Source: JBKPNJ01 sp963695705 (GTDB lineage: Bacteria; Actinomycetota; Actinomycetes; Propionibacteriales; Nocardioidaceae). Taken from it: a DNA stretch of 64,000 nt. Below, piece by piece: positions 35,360 to 43,732 of this stretch. Numbering within the stretch: position 1 is the stretch's first letter; each line of letters opens with the position of its first letter. The position numbers were made by a program, and so were the translations under genes. The notes below the pieces were generated by a model. That model saw only the letters and a list, made by a program, of their open reading frames with translations, was not told the origin of the DNA and searched no databases. Location of the stretch: NCBI GenBank assembly GCA_963695705.1, contig CAVOHB010000009.1:496001-560000 (forward strand), read 5' to 3'.

Positions 35360-35590
35360 TGGTCTCCCCTTGGCAAAGTCTGCGGGATGGCTCGGGATGG
35401 ATGCGGTACCTCTGACACTCTAGGCACCGGTGATTCGACAGGCTCCCACGGGCGGCCCCGGCCGACCGGCGTGCTCGAGATCGTCTGGTCAAGACACATG
35501 CGTCGTGGTCCGAATGGCGGCTATTTGCGCGCGGGTCGTGCCAAACTGCAGACGGCGGCGAACTGTCAGCGTTTGAGCAGGGGTGGCGGA

Positions 35591-36490
35591 GTGGCGGACG
35601 GCACGGTGATCGAGGCCGCTGGCGGGGTTGTCTGGCGGCCCGCGGACCGTGGGGTCGAGCTGGCCGTGGTGCATCGGCCGAAGTACGACGACTGGTCGCT
35701 GCCGAAGGGGAAGCTGCTGTCCGGGGAACCACCTCTGTTGGGAGCACTGCGCGAGGTGAAGGAGGAGACCGGCAGCGAAGCGAGGCTCGGGCGGCCGCTC
35801 GGCAAGCTTCGGTACCGGGTCAACGGCTCCGCCAAGCGTGTCCGCTACTGGGCCATGGTCGCCACCAGCGGGGAGTTTCGCCCCAGCTCGGAAGTCGATG
35901 CCGTGGAGTGGTTGCCGCCGCGGGAAGCTCGCCGACGGCTCCGGCCCGGCCAGGATGTGCAGGTGCTCGACTGGTTCATGGCCGATCCCCGACCCACGTG
36001 GCCGCTGATCGTGCTGCGGCACGCAAGCGCGGGGAACTCGTCAAGCTGGGCGGGCGAGGACGAGGATCGGCCGCTCGACGACTTTGGAGCCGCGCAGGCT
36101 AGCGGTCTGAAGCCGATTCTGGCCGGCTATCAGGCCGAGTGCGTCTGGTCCGCGGACGTGACCCGCTGCCGGCAGACCACGGCGCCGTACGCGTCGGCAC
36201 ACAACCTGCCGGTCAACGACCAGCCGCTGATCTCCGAGGTCGGCTACCGCGCTGACGCGCGCAGCGCTCATCGTTGGTTGCTCGACGTGGCAGCACACGG
36301 CAGATCGGCGGTCGTCTGCAGTCAGCGAAGGGCCATACCGGGGCTGGTGAAGGCGCTGTGCAGCCACCTGGAGGCGCGCGCCCCGGCAGTTGTGTCGATC
36401 GACAAGGCGGGCGCCTGGGTGTTCCATCTGGCCCGGGGCGCCGACGCCCTGCCGGACCTCGTAGGCATGGAGCAGTTGGCGCCTTCCTGA
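35591..36490 (+). CDS. mutT1: MutT1-type Nudix hydrolase fused to histidine phosphatase
   Basis: From GTG 35591 a 299-residue two-domain enzyme. The Nudix box GKLLSGEPPLLGALREVKEE and following TG are complete (about 38-60). The C-terminal histidine-phosphatase domain starts with LIVLRHASAGNSSSW. Mycobacterial MutT1 has this architecture and hydrolyses 8-oxo-dGTP and diadenosine polyphosphates, and in those genomes it sits next to polyphosphate kinase genes. Here it is followed by a CHAD protein, again a polyphosphate link. The frame is open further upstream (ATG 35500), but homology begins at DGTVIEAAGGVVW. Confidence 0.87.
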   Translation: MADGTVIEAAGGVVWRPADRGVELAVVHRPKYDDWSLPKGKLLSGEPPLLGALREVKEETGSEARLGRPLGKLRYRVNGSAKRVRYWAMVATSGEFRPSSEVDAVEWLPPREARRRLRPGQDVQVLDWFMADPRPTWPLIVLRHASAGNSSSWAGEDEDRPLDDFGAAQASGLKPILAGYQAECVWSADVTRCRQTTAPYASAHNLPVNDQPLISEVGYRADARSAHRWLLDVAAHGRSAVVCSQRRAIPGLVKALCSHLEARAPAVVSIDKAGAWVFHLARGADALPDLVGMEQLAPS

Positions 36491-36591
36491 GTCGACCGAA
36501 TCCTGGAGTCCTGCCGGGGTGTCTGCCACGGTGCACGGCCGATCACGGGCAGAATTGGCCGATCGCCTGGGACCGACGACTGTGGAGCGCC

Positions 36592-38157
36592 ATGTCAGCG
36601 CCGAAGGACTTCGCCTACGTCGCCGACGACTGGCCCGGGGTCGCGGGGGAGCTGTCCGAGCGGTTGTCCCTGGTGCGTGAGGCCGAGGACCGGCGCCGGC
36701 TGACCTATCTCGACACGTTCGACTGGCGTGTGCACCGGGCCGGCTTCGTGCTGGCCCGTGCCGACGACGTCTTCGAGGTGTCCGACCGTGCGACCGGCGC
36801 CTTGGTGATGCGGGTTCCGGTCGCCAGCAACGGGAACAGCGGCAACGGGAACGGCAGCAACGGCAACGGCGACGGGGGGCTCCCTCCTCGCCTGCAGAAC
36901 TTCATGTCCGGCGTCGTGGGAGTACGGGCCTTGTTGGGCGTCGCAGCACTCACCTCGCATTCGGTGGTGCTGGCGGCTCGCAACGACGATGCGAAGACCG
37001 TGGCGCGCTTGGTGCTCTCGGACTCGCGGCTGGACCGAAACGGTCCCGAGACGGTTCTCCGCCGCCGGCTCACCGTCGTCCCGCTGCGCGGGTATGACAA
37101 GTTCGCCACCCGCTTGAGTGACCGGCTCGCAGACCTGCCGGGCATCGAGCCGGTGGCGGAGTCCCTGCTTGAGGAGGCTCTCGGCATCCTCGGCAGGCGG
37201 CCCGGCGACTACACCGGCCGACTCGTCGTGGAGTTGCACCGTGAGTCGTCCACCTTTGACGCCGCCCGGATGATCTATCGGACGCTCCTGCAGGCAATGC
37301 TGGTCAACGAGGACGGGGTCGTTCAGGACGTCGACACCGAGTGCCTGCACGACTTTCGCGTCGCCGTGCGACGAACCCGGTCCGCACTCAAGGCGTTCAC
37401 AGGAGCGCTGCCGGTCGAGGTCGAGGTACACGTCCGGGAGCAGTTCCGTTGGCTCGGGCAGATGACAACGCCAACGCGGGACCTCGATGTCCATCTCCTT
37501 GACTTCCCCTCGTTCCACCGCCTGGTCGGCGACGTCGGTGACGATCTCGAGCCCCTGCGCGACCTGATCCGTGCGGACCGACGGCACGCCCATCGTCGCC
37601 TGTGTACGACCCTTCGCTCGGCCCGCTACCGCCGGCTGGTGACGGACTGGGGCAACGCCATCGATGCGGAGGACCCGTCAGCGACGCCGGGTCCGGCTGG
37701 GTCGACGCCGGTCGGTGAGCTCGCCGACAGCAGCCTTCGCAGGGCCGCCCGGCAGGTGCTTCGTGACGGGAGCGTCATCGACGACGACTCCGCAGCGGAG
37801 TCACTGCACGATCTGCGAAAGCGCTGCAAGGAACTGCGATACCTGCTGGAGTTCTTCAGTTCGCTGCACGACCCGAGACTGCACCGGTCCCTCGTCGAGG
37901 AGCTCAAGGCACTGCAACTGAACCTGGGCGAGTTCCAGGACACGGAGATCCAACGACACGCCCTCGAAGCATTCGCCGGTCGGCTGCTCGATTCCGGCGC
38001 GGCCTCCGCCGCGGGGTTGCTGGCGATCGGCCGGATGGTCGCGGTACTCGAGGATCGCCAGCGCCGCGCACGGGCTGGATTCGCGGCGCGCTTCGCGGAG
38101 TTCGCGGGGGCGAACAACCGTCGTCGAGTCGCCGTTCTGACGGGAGGGAGCCGGTGA
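36592..38157 (+). CDS. CHAD-domain protein with degenerate CYTH-like N-terminus
   Basis: A 521-residue protein from ATG 36592. Residues 1-230 resemble a worn CYTH fold (LTYLDTFDWRVHRAGFVLAR) but lack the ExExK metal motif, so triphosphatase activity is unlikely. A Gly/Asn linker interrupts it at 79-96. The CHAD domain (about 240-515) has its repeated basic helices CLHDFRVAVRRTRSALKAF and LHDLRKRCKELRYLLEFF. CHAD domains bind polyphosphate through these His, Arg and Lys residues and localise to polyphosphate granules. The stop overlaps the start of a ParA ATPase gene, implying coupled production. Confidence 0.88.
   Translation: MSAPKDFAYVADDWPGVAGELSERLSLVREAEDRRRLTYLDTFDWRVHRAGFVLARADDVFEVSDRATGALVMRVPVASNGNSGNGNGSNGNGDGGLPPRLQNFMSGVVGVRALLGVAALTSHSVVLAARNDDAKTVARLVLSDSRLDRNGPETVLRRRLTVVPLRGYDKFATRLSDRLADLPGIEPVAESLLEEALGILGRRPGDYTGRLVVELHRESSTFDAARMIYRTLLQAMLVNEDGVVQDVDTECLHDFRVAVRRTRSALKAFTGALPVEVEVHVREQFRWLGQMTTPTRDLDVHLLDFPSFHRLVGDVGDDLEPLRDLIRADRRHAHRRLCTTLRSARYRRLVTDWGNAIDAEDPSATPGPAGSTPVGELADSSLRRAARQVLRDGSVIDDDSAAESLHDLRKRCKELRYLLEFFSSLHDPRLHRSLVEELKALQLNLGEFQDTEIQRHALEAFAGRLLDSGAASAAGLLAIGRMVAVLEDRQRRARAGFAARFAEFAGANNRRRVAVLTGGSR
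36826..36879 (+). repeat. Asn/Gly low-complexity coding repeat
   Basis: Runs of AACGGC/AACGGG/AGCGGC encode SNGNSGNGNGSNGNGDGG, a flexible linker within the CYTH-like half of the CHAD protein. Such repeats change length easily between strains. Confidence 0.85.
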
Positions 38158-38897
38158 AGACGCTTGCGACCTACAGCATCAAGGGTGGTGTCGGTAAGAC
38201 GAGTGCGGCGCTCAACCTCGCGTACCTGGCGTCGCGAGAAGGCCGCCGGACGCTGGTATGGGATCTCGACCCGCAGGGTGCGGCCACGTATATGTTCCGC
38301 GTGCGCCCACGCGTCAAGGGCGGCGGCAAGGCGCTGGTCAGGGGACGGCGTGACGTCGATGATGCAATCAAGGCCACCGACTTCGTCGATCTGCATCTGC
38401 TTCCGGCAGACTTCTCATACCGGCACATGGACCTCGTCCTCGACGACGCCAAGAAGCCGACCCGGCAGCTGGGGAGGCTGCTCAGGCCGCTTGCCTCCCA
38501 GTACGACCTCGTCGTGCTCGACTGCCCGCCGAGCATCTCGCTCGTGTCTGAGAACGTGTTCGCGACCGCGGACCTCCTCCTCGTTCCGCTCGTCCCGGCC
38601 ACGCTGAGTCTTCGGACATTCGAGCAGCTGGCGCGGTTCGTGGCCAAGCTCGACGGCCGCCGCCCGCAGGTTCGTGCCTTCTTCTCGATGGTCGATGGCC
38701 GCAAGCGCCTGCACGCGGACATCATGGCTGAGTTGCCGCGCCGGCGATCCGACATCCTGGCGTCGTCGGTTCCTGCGGCGACGGACGTCGAACGGATGGG
38801 CCTGACCCGGCAACCTGTCGTCGAGTCCAACGTCCGCGGACGAGCGGCTCAGGCGTACGCCAACCTCTGGCGAGAGTGCGAGAAGGTGCTGTTCTGA
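38154..38897 (+). CDS. Orphan ParA/MinD-family ATPase
   Basis: A 247-residue ParA ATPase. The deviant Walker A is KGGVGKTSAALNL with signature Lys K10 and catalytic K15. Walker A' is LVWDLDPQGAATYMF and Walker B is LVVLDCPPSISLVSENVF. GTG 38154 overlaps the CHAD stop (GTGA). There is no ParB, centromere-like repeat or plasmid gene nearby, so chromosome or plasmid segregation is unlikely. ParA-like ATPases that sit next to a cargo protein usually position that cargo on the nucleoid, as with carboxysomes. Here the cargo partner would be the CHAD polyphosphate-binding protein. Confidence 0.9.
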   Translation: MKTLATYSIKGGVGKTSAALNLAYLASREGRRTLVWDLDPQGAATYMFRVRPRVKGGGKALVRGRRDVDDAIKATDFVDLHLLPADFSYRHMDLVLDDAKKPTRQLGRLLRPLASQYDLVVLDCPPSISLVSENVFATADLLLVPLVPATLSLRTFEQLARFVAKLDGRRPQVRAFFSMVDGRKRLHADIMAELPRRRSDILASSVPAATDVERMGLTRQPVVESNVRGRAAQAYANLWRECEKVLF

Positions 38898-38924
38898 CCC
38901 CTCGGTCCGCTCACGACCGACGGC

Positions 38925-40460
38925 TCACTTGCGCAGCCACCGACGCAACCGCTTGCCGGAGGCGGTCTTCCAGGCCACCGCGGCTCTGTGCTCGGTCTCG
39001 TGGGCGCGTGCCTCCTCCAGTGCGTGCAGTCGGCCATAGGTGAACGCGTTCTCTCCGTCCAGATGGGCTTGCACGCCGAGCTGTCTGAGCAGCTCTCGGA
39101 GCACGACGCTGTCCTGATGCTCGCCGAGAGGTTCCTGCATGTGTTTGGCCGCCTTGGCGAAGTCCTGGGCTTCTCTCCCGAAGACCGGTTCCAGCACCTC
39201 GGCGGCGTAGCGCACCCGCTTGGCTGACTTGCGGAGCTCATGCAGCCGGTGATCCCGTTCCTCGGGAATCGCCGCGTCGATCGTCTCCGCCTGGTCGCGC
39301 AGTCGTTTCCAGTCGCGGCGGACGCGTGCGGGCAGGACACTGCGGGCGGGTTCCTCGGCGGACCCGGTCCAGGGCGGCGCAGCGTCGAGAGCGTCGAGGC
39401 CGTCGAGCAGCTCGAAGTAGCGATGGGAGTCCAAGGTCTCGACGACGCGGGCATGCGCGGTTCGGTAGGTGGCGCGCAGCACTTTGTCGACCCGGCGGGC
39501 CACGGGACCAAGGACGAGCTCGGACGGCTGCTCGGCGATCATGACGGCCAGCCTGGCGCGCATCACCTCGGCATCTCGTGCCTCGCCGAGGATGCCGGCC
39601 AGCCACTTGAGCTCCTGCCGCAACGGGTCGGTCTTCTTCCGGTCAACGAGGGGCCGGAAAGTCGCCAGGGTGCTGCGCAGCCGCCGGGTTGCCACGCGCA
39701 TCTTGTGCACGGAGTCGGGTTCGTCCTGCCGTACCTGGGGATCCCTGGTCTTGAGCTCAGCGATCTCGTCGTGCAGATGCGCGTGCAGGACCGCAGCCGC
39801 CGGGCCCTTACGGGAGGGTGCGACACCGCTGGCCCGGTGCTCGCGCGGGAGGCGGTGCCGCAACACCCGAGCAAGCTTCGAGGGGCCTTCGGCGGGCACG
39901 GCACCGGCTTTCCTGAGCCTGGCCTCGACCACGTCGAGCAGCTCGCGCGAGCCCCCGGCCAGCTCCACCTCCCACTCGCGCCATCCCGTCGTCTGCGCGG
40001 CGCCGTCGCCGGCCGTTGCGTGCGCCGTGACCGTGTCGTCGCACACTTCCGCGAGTACCTCACCGGCCGGATCGAGCAGCCGGTGAACCACTCGTCTGGT
40101 GTCTATCGTCGCCACCGGCGCCAGGGCCTGGGCGCGGGTGTGCACCCGGACCTCGCGTCGCAGCGACGCGGGCACGCTCTTGGTTGCCCGACCCAGCGGG
40201 TGTCGCGACTCCTCCCGGTCCCCGTTGTCGAGCGGCCGCTTGAGGTGCCATCCGGCGTCATGGCCGCCTGTGCGCCGACGCAGCGTGATCCTGGCCCTCG
40301 CCAGCGCAAGGTCGGGAGTGTCGAAGTAGACAGCCTCAAGCAGTTCCTCGACCGGTGCCGGCACCGACGCCACCCACGACAGCTCATCCAATGCTGGCAG
40401 TTGGGCATCGTGCGGTACGTCGTACTTGCGTTCGACCTCACGATGCACAGAGGAGGGCAT
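38925..40460 (-). CDS. CYTH-CHAD protein (inorganic triphosphatase/polyphosphate-binding)
   Basis: From ATG 40460, 511 residues. The N-terminal CYTH domain begins SSVHREVERKYDV, carrying the full ExExK motif, and continues with AVYFDTPDLALARARITLRR and GWHLKRPL. The C-terminal CHAD domain has VHKMRVATRRLRSTLATF and LHELRKSAKRVRYAAEVL. CYTH enzymes hydrolyse inorganic triphosphate or similar, and CHAD tethers them to polyphosphate. It converges on the ParA gene with a 27-nt gap, so two CHAD genes flank one ParA. An in-frame ATG at 40493 is possible. Confidence 0.9.
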   Translation of the reverse strand: MPSSVHREVERKYDVPHDAQLPALDELSWVASVPAPVEELLEAVYFDTPDLALARARITLRRRTGGHDAGWHLKRPLDNGDREESRHPLGRATKSVPASLRREVRVHTRAQALAPVATIDTRRVVHRLLDPAGEVLAEVCDDTVTAHATAGDGAAQTTGWREWEVELAGGSRELLDVVEARLRKAGAVPAEGPSKLARVLRHRLPREHRASGVAPSRKGPAAAVLHAHLHDEIAELKTRDPQVRQDEPDSVHKMRVATRRLRSTLATFRPLVDRKKTDPLRQELKWLAGILGEARDAEVMRARLAVMIAEQPSELVLGPVARRVDKVLRATYRTAHARVVETLDSHRYFELLDGLDALDAAPPWTGSAEEPARSVLPARVRRDWKRLRDQAETIDAAIPEERDHRLHELRKSAKRVRYAAEVLEPVFGREAQDFAKAAKHMQEPLGEHQDSVVLRELLRQLGVQAHLDGENAFTYGRLHALEEARAHETEHRAAVAWKTASGKRLRRWLRK

Positions 40461-40657
40461 GTAGAAGTTGTACACCGTCCGGATGGACGGCACACGAACT
40501 TCGCGTTTCGCAGGAGCGTGGCCCTCGGGCTCTCATCCCGGTCGTGCTAAGGGGGTCATCGTGGCGTTTCCACCCGAGACGTCGAGATGCTGCCGGGTGG
40601 TTTCCATGGCAGCGTCCCCAGTGGTGCGAGTGATCTCGAAGCCCCTCCGGAGGAAGC

Positions 40658-41758
40658 ATGGTCGACACGGTCACGCGGTCACAGGTCCTCAGCTTCCGGG
40701 TGCGGGCCCAGCAACTGGACCGCCTCTCCGGTTCGATCGCCGAGACAGCGGTCCTCGACATCGGCGTGCAGGACACCGGTCCCGACGGCGCGCTGTGGGC
40801 ACTGGCCAACCGCGGCGTCGACGTGACGACTCTCAGCGGCGACGACCTCGTCAGAGTCTGGACGATCCGCGGTGCTCCGCACCTCTATCGCCGTGCCGAC
40901 CTGCCATCGGTCGCGGCCGCGGTCGAGCCGTTCTCCGACGCGGATGCGGGCAAGCGGATCTATGACGCGTCCAAGCCGTTGAAGGCCGCCGGCATCGGCA
41001 ACCTCGCGGCGCTGGACTCCGTGGCGGCTGCGATGCGGTCGGTCGTGACCGTGCCGATGGCCAAGGGCGAGGTGTCCACGCGGATGACGGCGGTGATGGA
41101 CAAGCCGTACCTCCGCTACTGCCGGCCGTGCAAGGCGACGCACATGTACGAGATGCCGTTCCGCCTAGCCGCTCTGCGGGCCGGATTGGAGCTGCAGGCC
41201 GACACCTCGCCGCCGGTGCTGCGGCCGGTTGCCGGACTCGAGCCGGCGGACAAGCCATTTGTTCGCCACGACGTCGTGCGTGCCTATCTTCGCCTGCTGG
41301 GCCCAGCGACACCGAAGCAGGTGGCCGACTACCTCGACGCGCCGGTCAGGGACGTCAAGGCACGATGGCCGAGCGACACGGTGGAGGTTTCCGTCGTGAG
41401 TGAGCAGCGCTGGCTGCTGGCCGACGACTACGAACGGCTGACCGCGGATCCGGTCAGTCAGACCCGGCTGCTCGGGCCGTTCGACCTTTTTCTGCAGGCC
41501 AAGGACCGCGCACTCCTGATCGACGACCCGGGACGAGCAAAGACGCTGTGGCCCGTGCTCGGCCGGCCCGGAGCCGTGCAGCTCGACGGCGAGATCGTCG
41601 GTTGGTGGCGGCCGCGCCGGTCCGGCAAGAACCTCACCGTTCGGGTCGAGATGTGGGTGCGGGCCCGCGCCCGCGTACGCACGTCAGTCGAGGCCGAGGC
41701 CGAACGCCTCGCGGCGTTCCGCCACATCCCGCTCAGCGGAGTGGACTTCGCCGACTGA
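40658..41758 (+). CDS. Winged-helix DNA-binding protein, AlkZ/YcaQ-like (HTH_42)
   Basis: A 366-residue protein with a strong GGAGG site before ATG 40658. It belongs to the HTH_42 superfamily, which includes the DNA glycosylases AlkZ and YcaQ that remove bulky or crosslinked bases. Tandem winged helices are suggested by VRHDVVRAYLRLLGPATPKQ and following segments. The C-terminal DGEIVGWWRPRRSGKNLTV is common to the family. I do not see a clear catalytic Q-x-Q motif, so glycosylase activity is uncertain. Confidence 0.75.
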   Translation: MVDTVTRSQVLSFRVRAQQLDRLSGSIAETAVLDIGVQDTGPDGALWALANRGVDVTTLSGDDLVRVWTIRGAPHLYRRADLPSVAAAVEPFSDADAGKRIYDASKPLKAAGIGNLAALDSVAAAMRSVVTVPMAKGEVSTRMTAVMDKPYLRYCRPCKATHMYEMPFRLAALRAGLELQADTSPPVLRPVAGLEPADKPFVRHDVVRAYLRLLGPATPKQVADYLDAPVRDVKARWPSDTVEVSVVSEQRWLLADDYERLTADPVSQTRLLGPFDLFLQAKDRALLIDDPGRAKTLWPVLGRPGAVQLDGEIVGWWRPRRSGKNLTVRVEMWVRARARVRTSVEAEAERLAAFRHIPLSGVDFAD

Positions 41759-41762
41759 CCCG

Positions 41763-42323
41763 TCAGACCACCCGGGACAGCCTGCCGCTGTCCACGTCGT
41801 AGATCGCGCCGCCGACGGCCAGGTCCCGGGGCAGGTACGGGGAGGACCGGATGCGCTGGATGTCCTGGCGCAGCGCGGCGACGGCGTCGGGCGCCGGTCG
41901 GAGCTCGAGGCTTCGGGTGTCCACCCCGGCCGCCGCGAAGATGGCGGCGTGCACCTCACCCTCATCTTCGGCCGACATGCGGCAGCCGGTGTGCGGTACG
42001 ACGAGCACGCGGCGGACGCCGAGCAGGTGCACCGCGAGCACGAGAGTGCGCAGGACATCTCCGGTGACGCGAGCACCGGCGTTCCGCAGGATCTTGGCGT
42101 CCCCTGGCCGCAGGCCCAGCATCTGCAGGGGCTCGATCCGCGAGTCCATGCACGTCACCACGGCCAGGCCCCGGGCGGCGACCGGTTCGAGGCCGCCGAG
42201 CGCGAACTCGTGGGCATAGGCGCTGTTGGCGGCTAACTCCGCCGCGAACGGGTCGTCTGCCGGGGTGTCACCGGCGCTTGATTCAGAGGCCACCTGGCCA
42301 CCGTAGGTGGCCACCGAGAGCAC
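41763..42323 (-). CDS. Beta-class carbonic anhydrase
   Basis: An enzyme of up to 186 residues that interconverts CO2 and bicarbonate. The zinc ligands are in VVTCMDSRIEP (Cys, with the Asp-Arg dyad) and VVPHTGCRMS (His, Cys). The short form matches mycobacterial Rv1284-like enzymes. Only GTG starts exist (42323, 42314 and 42293). If 42293 is used, a palindrome at 42296 lies just outside the gene and could be an operator. It is divergent from the Tat phosphoesterase. Confidence 0.9.
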   Translation of the reverse strand: MLSVATYGGQVASESSAGDTPADDPFAAELAANSAYAHEFALGGLEPVAARGLAVVTCMDSRIEPLQMLGLRPGDAKILRNAGARVTGDVLRTLVLAVHLLGVRRVLVVPHTGCRMSAEDEGEVHAAIFAAAGVDTRSLELRPAPDAVAALRQDIQRIRSSPYLPRDLAVGGAIYDVDSGRLSRVV

Positions 42324-42344
42324 CGGCGGCCACCCTAGGTGGCC
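42296..42344. promoter_or_regulatory. Pair of 17-bp palindromes, candidate operator
   Basis: GGCCACCGTAGGTGGCC (42296-42312) and GGCCACCCTAGGTGGCC (42328-42344) are each near-perfect dyads. Both are followed by ACC and start 32 bp apart, close to three helical turns. They sit at the 5' end of the carbonic-anhydrase gene, 119 nt before the divergent phosphoesterase. A dimeric regulator binding both is plausible. No candidate regulator gene is adjacent. Confidence 0.5.
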
Positions 42345-42462
42345 ACCAGCACCGGGGGCCAGGGGGCTCGGACCGGAGCCGGATCCCCGGGGTTCTCCTC
42401 ACCACCCATCAGTGGCAGCGTGATACCTGTCCTGGTCCGCCGAACAGAAGTGGAGCGATCGC

Positions 42463-43719
42463 ATGGCTGTCAGCACCAACTCCGAACACGCACACGTCGA
42501 CCCGAGTCGCCGGAGCTTCCTCAAGGGTGCCGGGGCGTTGGCGGTGGCCGGGAGTCTCACCGGCTGGCCGACGAGCGCAACAGCCTCCACCGCGCGACGG
42601 CGCACCAGGCCGGCGGACTTTCCGATCAGGCACGTGGTCATCGACTGTCAGGAGAACCGGTCCTTCGACCATTACTACGGTCACGCCCCCTGGATCGGGT
42701 CGTACGGCATTCCCCCCGGGTACTCGGTGCCGGATGGCAACGGAGGCACGGTCAAGCCGTTCCACCTCAAGAAGACGACGTCCGACGACATCGACCACGA
42801 ATGGTCCGCGATCCATCGTGAATGGAACTTCGGCCAGATGGACGGGTTCTACACCACCGACGGCCGTATCGCGCTGGGCTACTACACCGAGCAGGATCTT
42901 CCCTTCTACTACAGCCTCTTCGCAAACTCCACGCTGTGCGTGAACTACTTCTGCTCGTTGTTGGGGCCCACCTACCCGAACCGCTTCTACCTGGTCGGGG
43001 GAACCTCGGGCGGCATCACGACCAACGGCATCTACGGCTACGGCGTCCTGGACTACCCGATCATCCTCGACCTGCTCGAGGACGCCGGTGTCAGCTGGAA
43101 GGTCTACAACATCGGCTTCGACAACGTCCCGGCCGGTCTCAGCGACAACGTGTTCGTCTTCTTCCGCCGGTGGGCTCAGGACCCACGCACCCGTGGAAGC
43201 AAGCAGGACTACCTCGACGATCTGAGCAACGGCAAACTCCCTCAGGTCTCCTTCGTCATCCCGAGCTACTCCAGGGGATGGGATGAGCACCCGCCGGCGG
43301 ACATCCAGGTCGGGATGCGCATCCAGCGAGGCCTGATCAACGCGCTGCGGCGCTCGAGGTACTGGTCCCATTCGGCGTACGTCCTCACCTATGACGAGAA
43401 CGGTGGCTTCTTCGACCATGTCGCGCCGCCCGTGGTCGACGCCTACGGGCTCGGCATGCGGGTTCCAACCTGGGTGGTCTCGCCGTACGCGAAGAAGCGT
43501 CACCTGGAGCCGACGATCTACGAGCACTCCTCGATCCTGAAGTTTCTGGAGACCCTGTTCGGGCTGCCCACGTTGGCATCGGTGAACAACCGCTTCAACA
43601 AGTCGACGCCCGGCGGTCCGAACAACGAGGCCGCGCTCGGCTACCCGTTCGGACCGGCGGCGCCGCCTCGCGACCGGTTGGACGTGATCGGCGACCTGAC
43701 GGAGTGCTTCACGTTCTGA
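42463..43719 (+). CDS. Tat-exported phosphoesterase (phospholipase C-like, PF04185)
   Basis: A 418-residue protein with a twin-arginine signal SRRSFLKGAGALAVAGSLTG (about 15-42), so it is exported folded. The phosphoesterase domain shows VIDCQENRSFDHYYG (metal and nucleophile region), IPSYSRGWDEHPPADIQVG, LTYDENGGFFDHVAPPVV and YEHSSILKFLETLFG. These match bacterial non-haemolytic phospholipase C and acid phosphatase relatives. They cleave phosphodiesters or monoesters outside the cell. The exact substrate cannot be told. The carbonic anhydrase gene is divergent. Confidence 0.9.
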   Translation: MAVSTNSEHAHVDPSRRSFLKGAGALAVAGSLTGWPTSATASTARRRTRPADFPIRHVVIDCQENRSFDHYYGHAPWIGSYGIPPGYSVPDGNGGTVKPFHLKKTTSDDIDHEWSAIHREWNFGQMDGFYTTDGRIALGYYTEQDLPFYYSLFANSTLCVNYFCSLLGPTYPNRFYLVGGTSGGITTNGIYGYGVLDYPIILDLLEDAGVSWKVYNIGFDNVPAGLSDNVFVFFRRWAQDPRTRGSKQDYLDDLSNGKLPQVSFVIPSYSRGWDEHPPADIQVGMRIQRGLINALRRSRYWSHSAYVLTYDENGGFFDHVAPPVVDAYGLGMRVPTWVVSPYAKKRHLEPTIYEHSSILKFLETLFGLPTLASVNNRFNKSTPGGPNNEAALGYPFGPAAPPRDRLDVIGDLTECFTF

Positions 43720-43732
43720 TCGGACGAGAAGA

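Noticed and set aside
36826..36879. AACGGC repeats as a non-coding satellite
   Set aside because: They are in frame inside the CHAD gene and encode a flexible Asn/Gly linker.
38154..38897. ParA as evidence of a plasmid or chromosome partition locus
   Set aside because: There is no parB, no parS-like repeats and no replication gene, and the neighbours are CHAD proteins.
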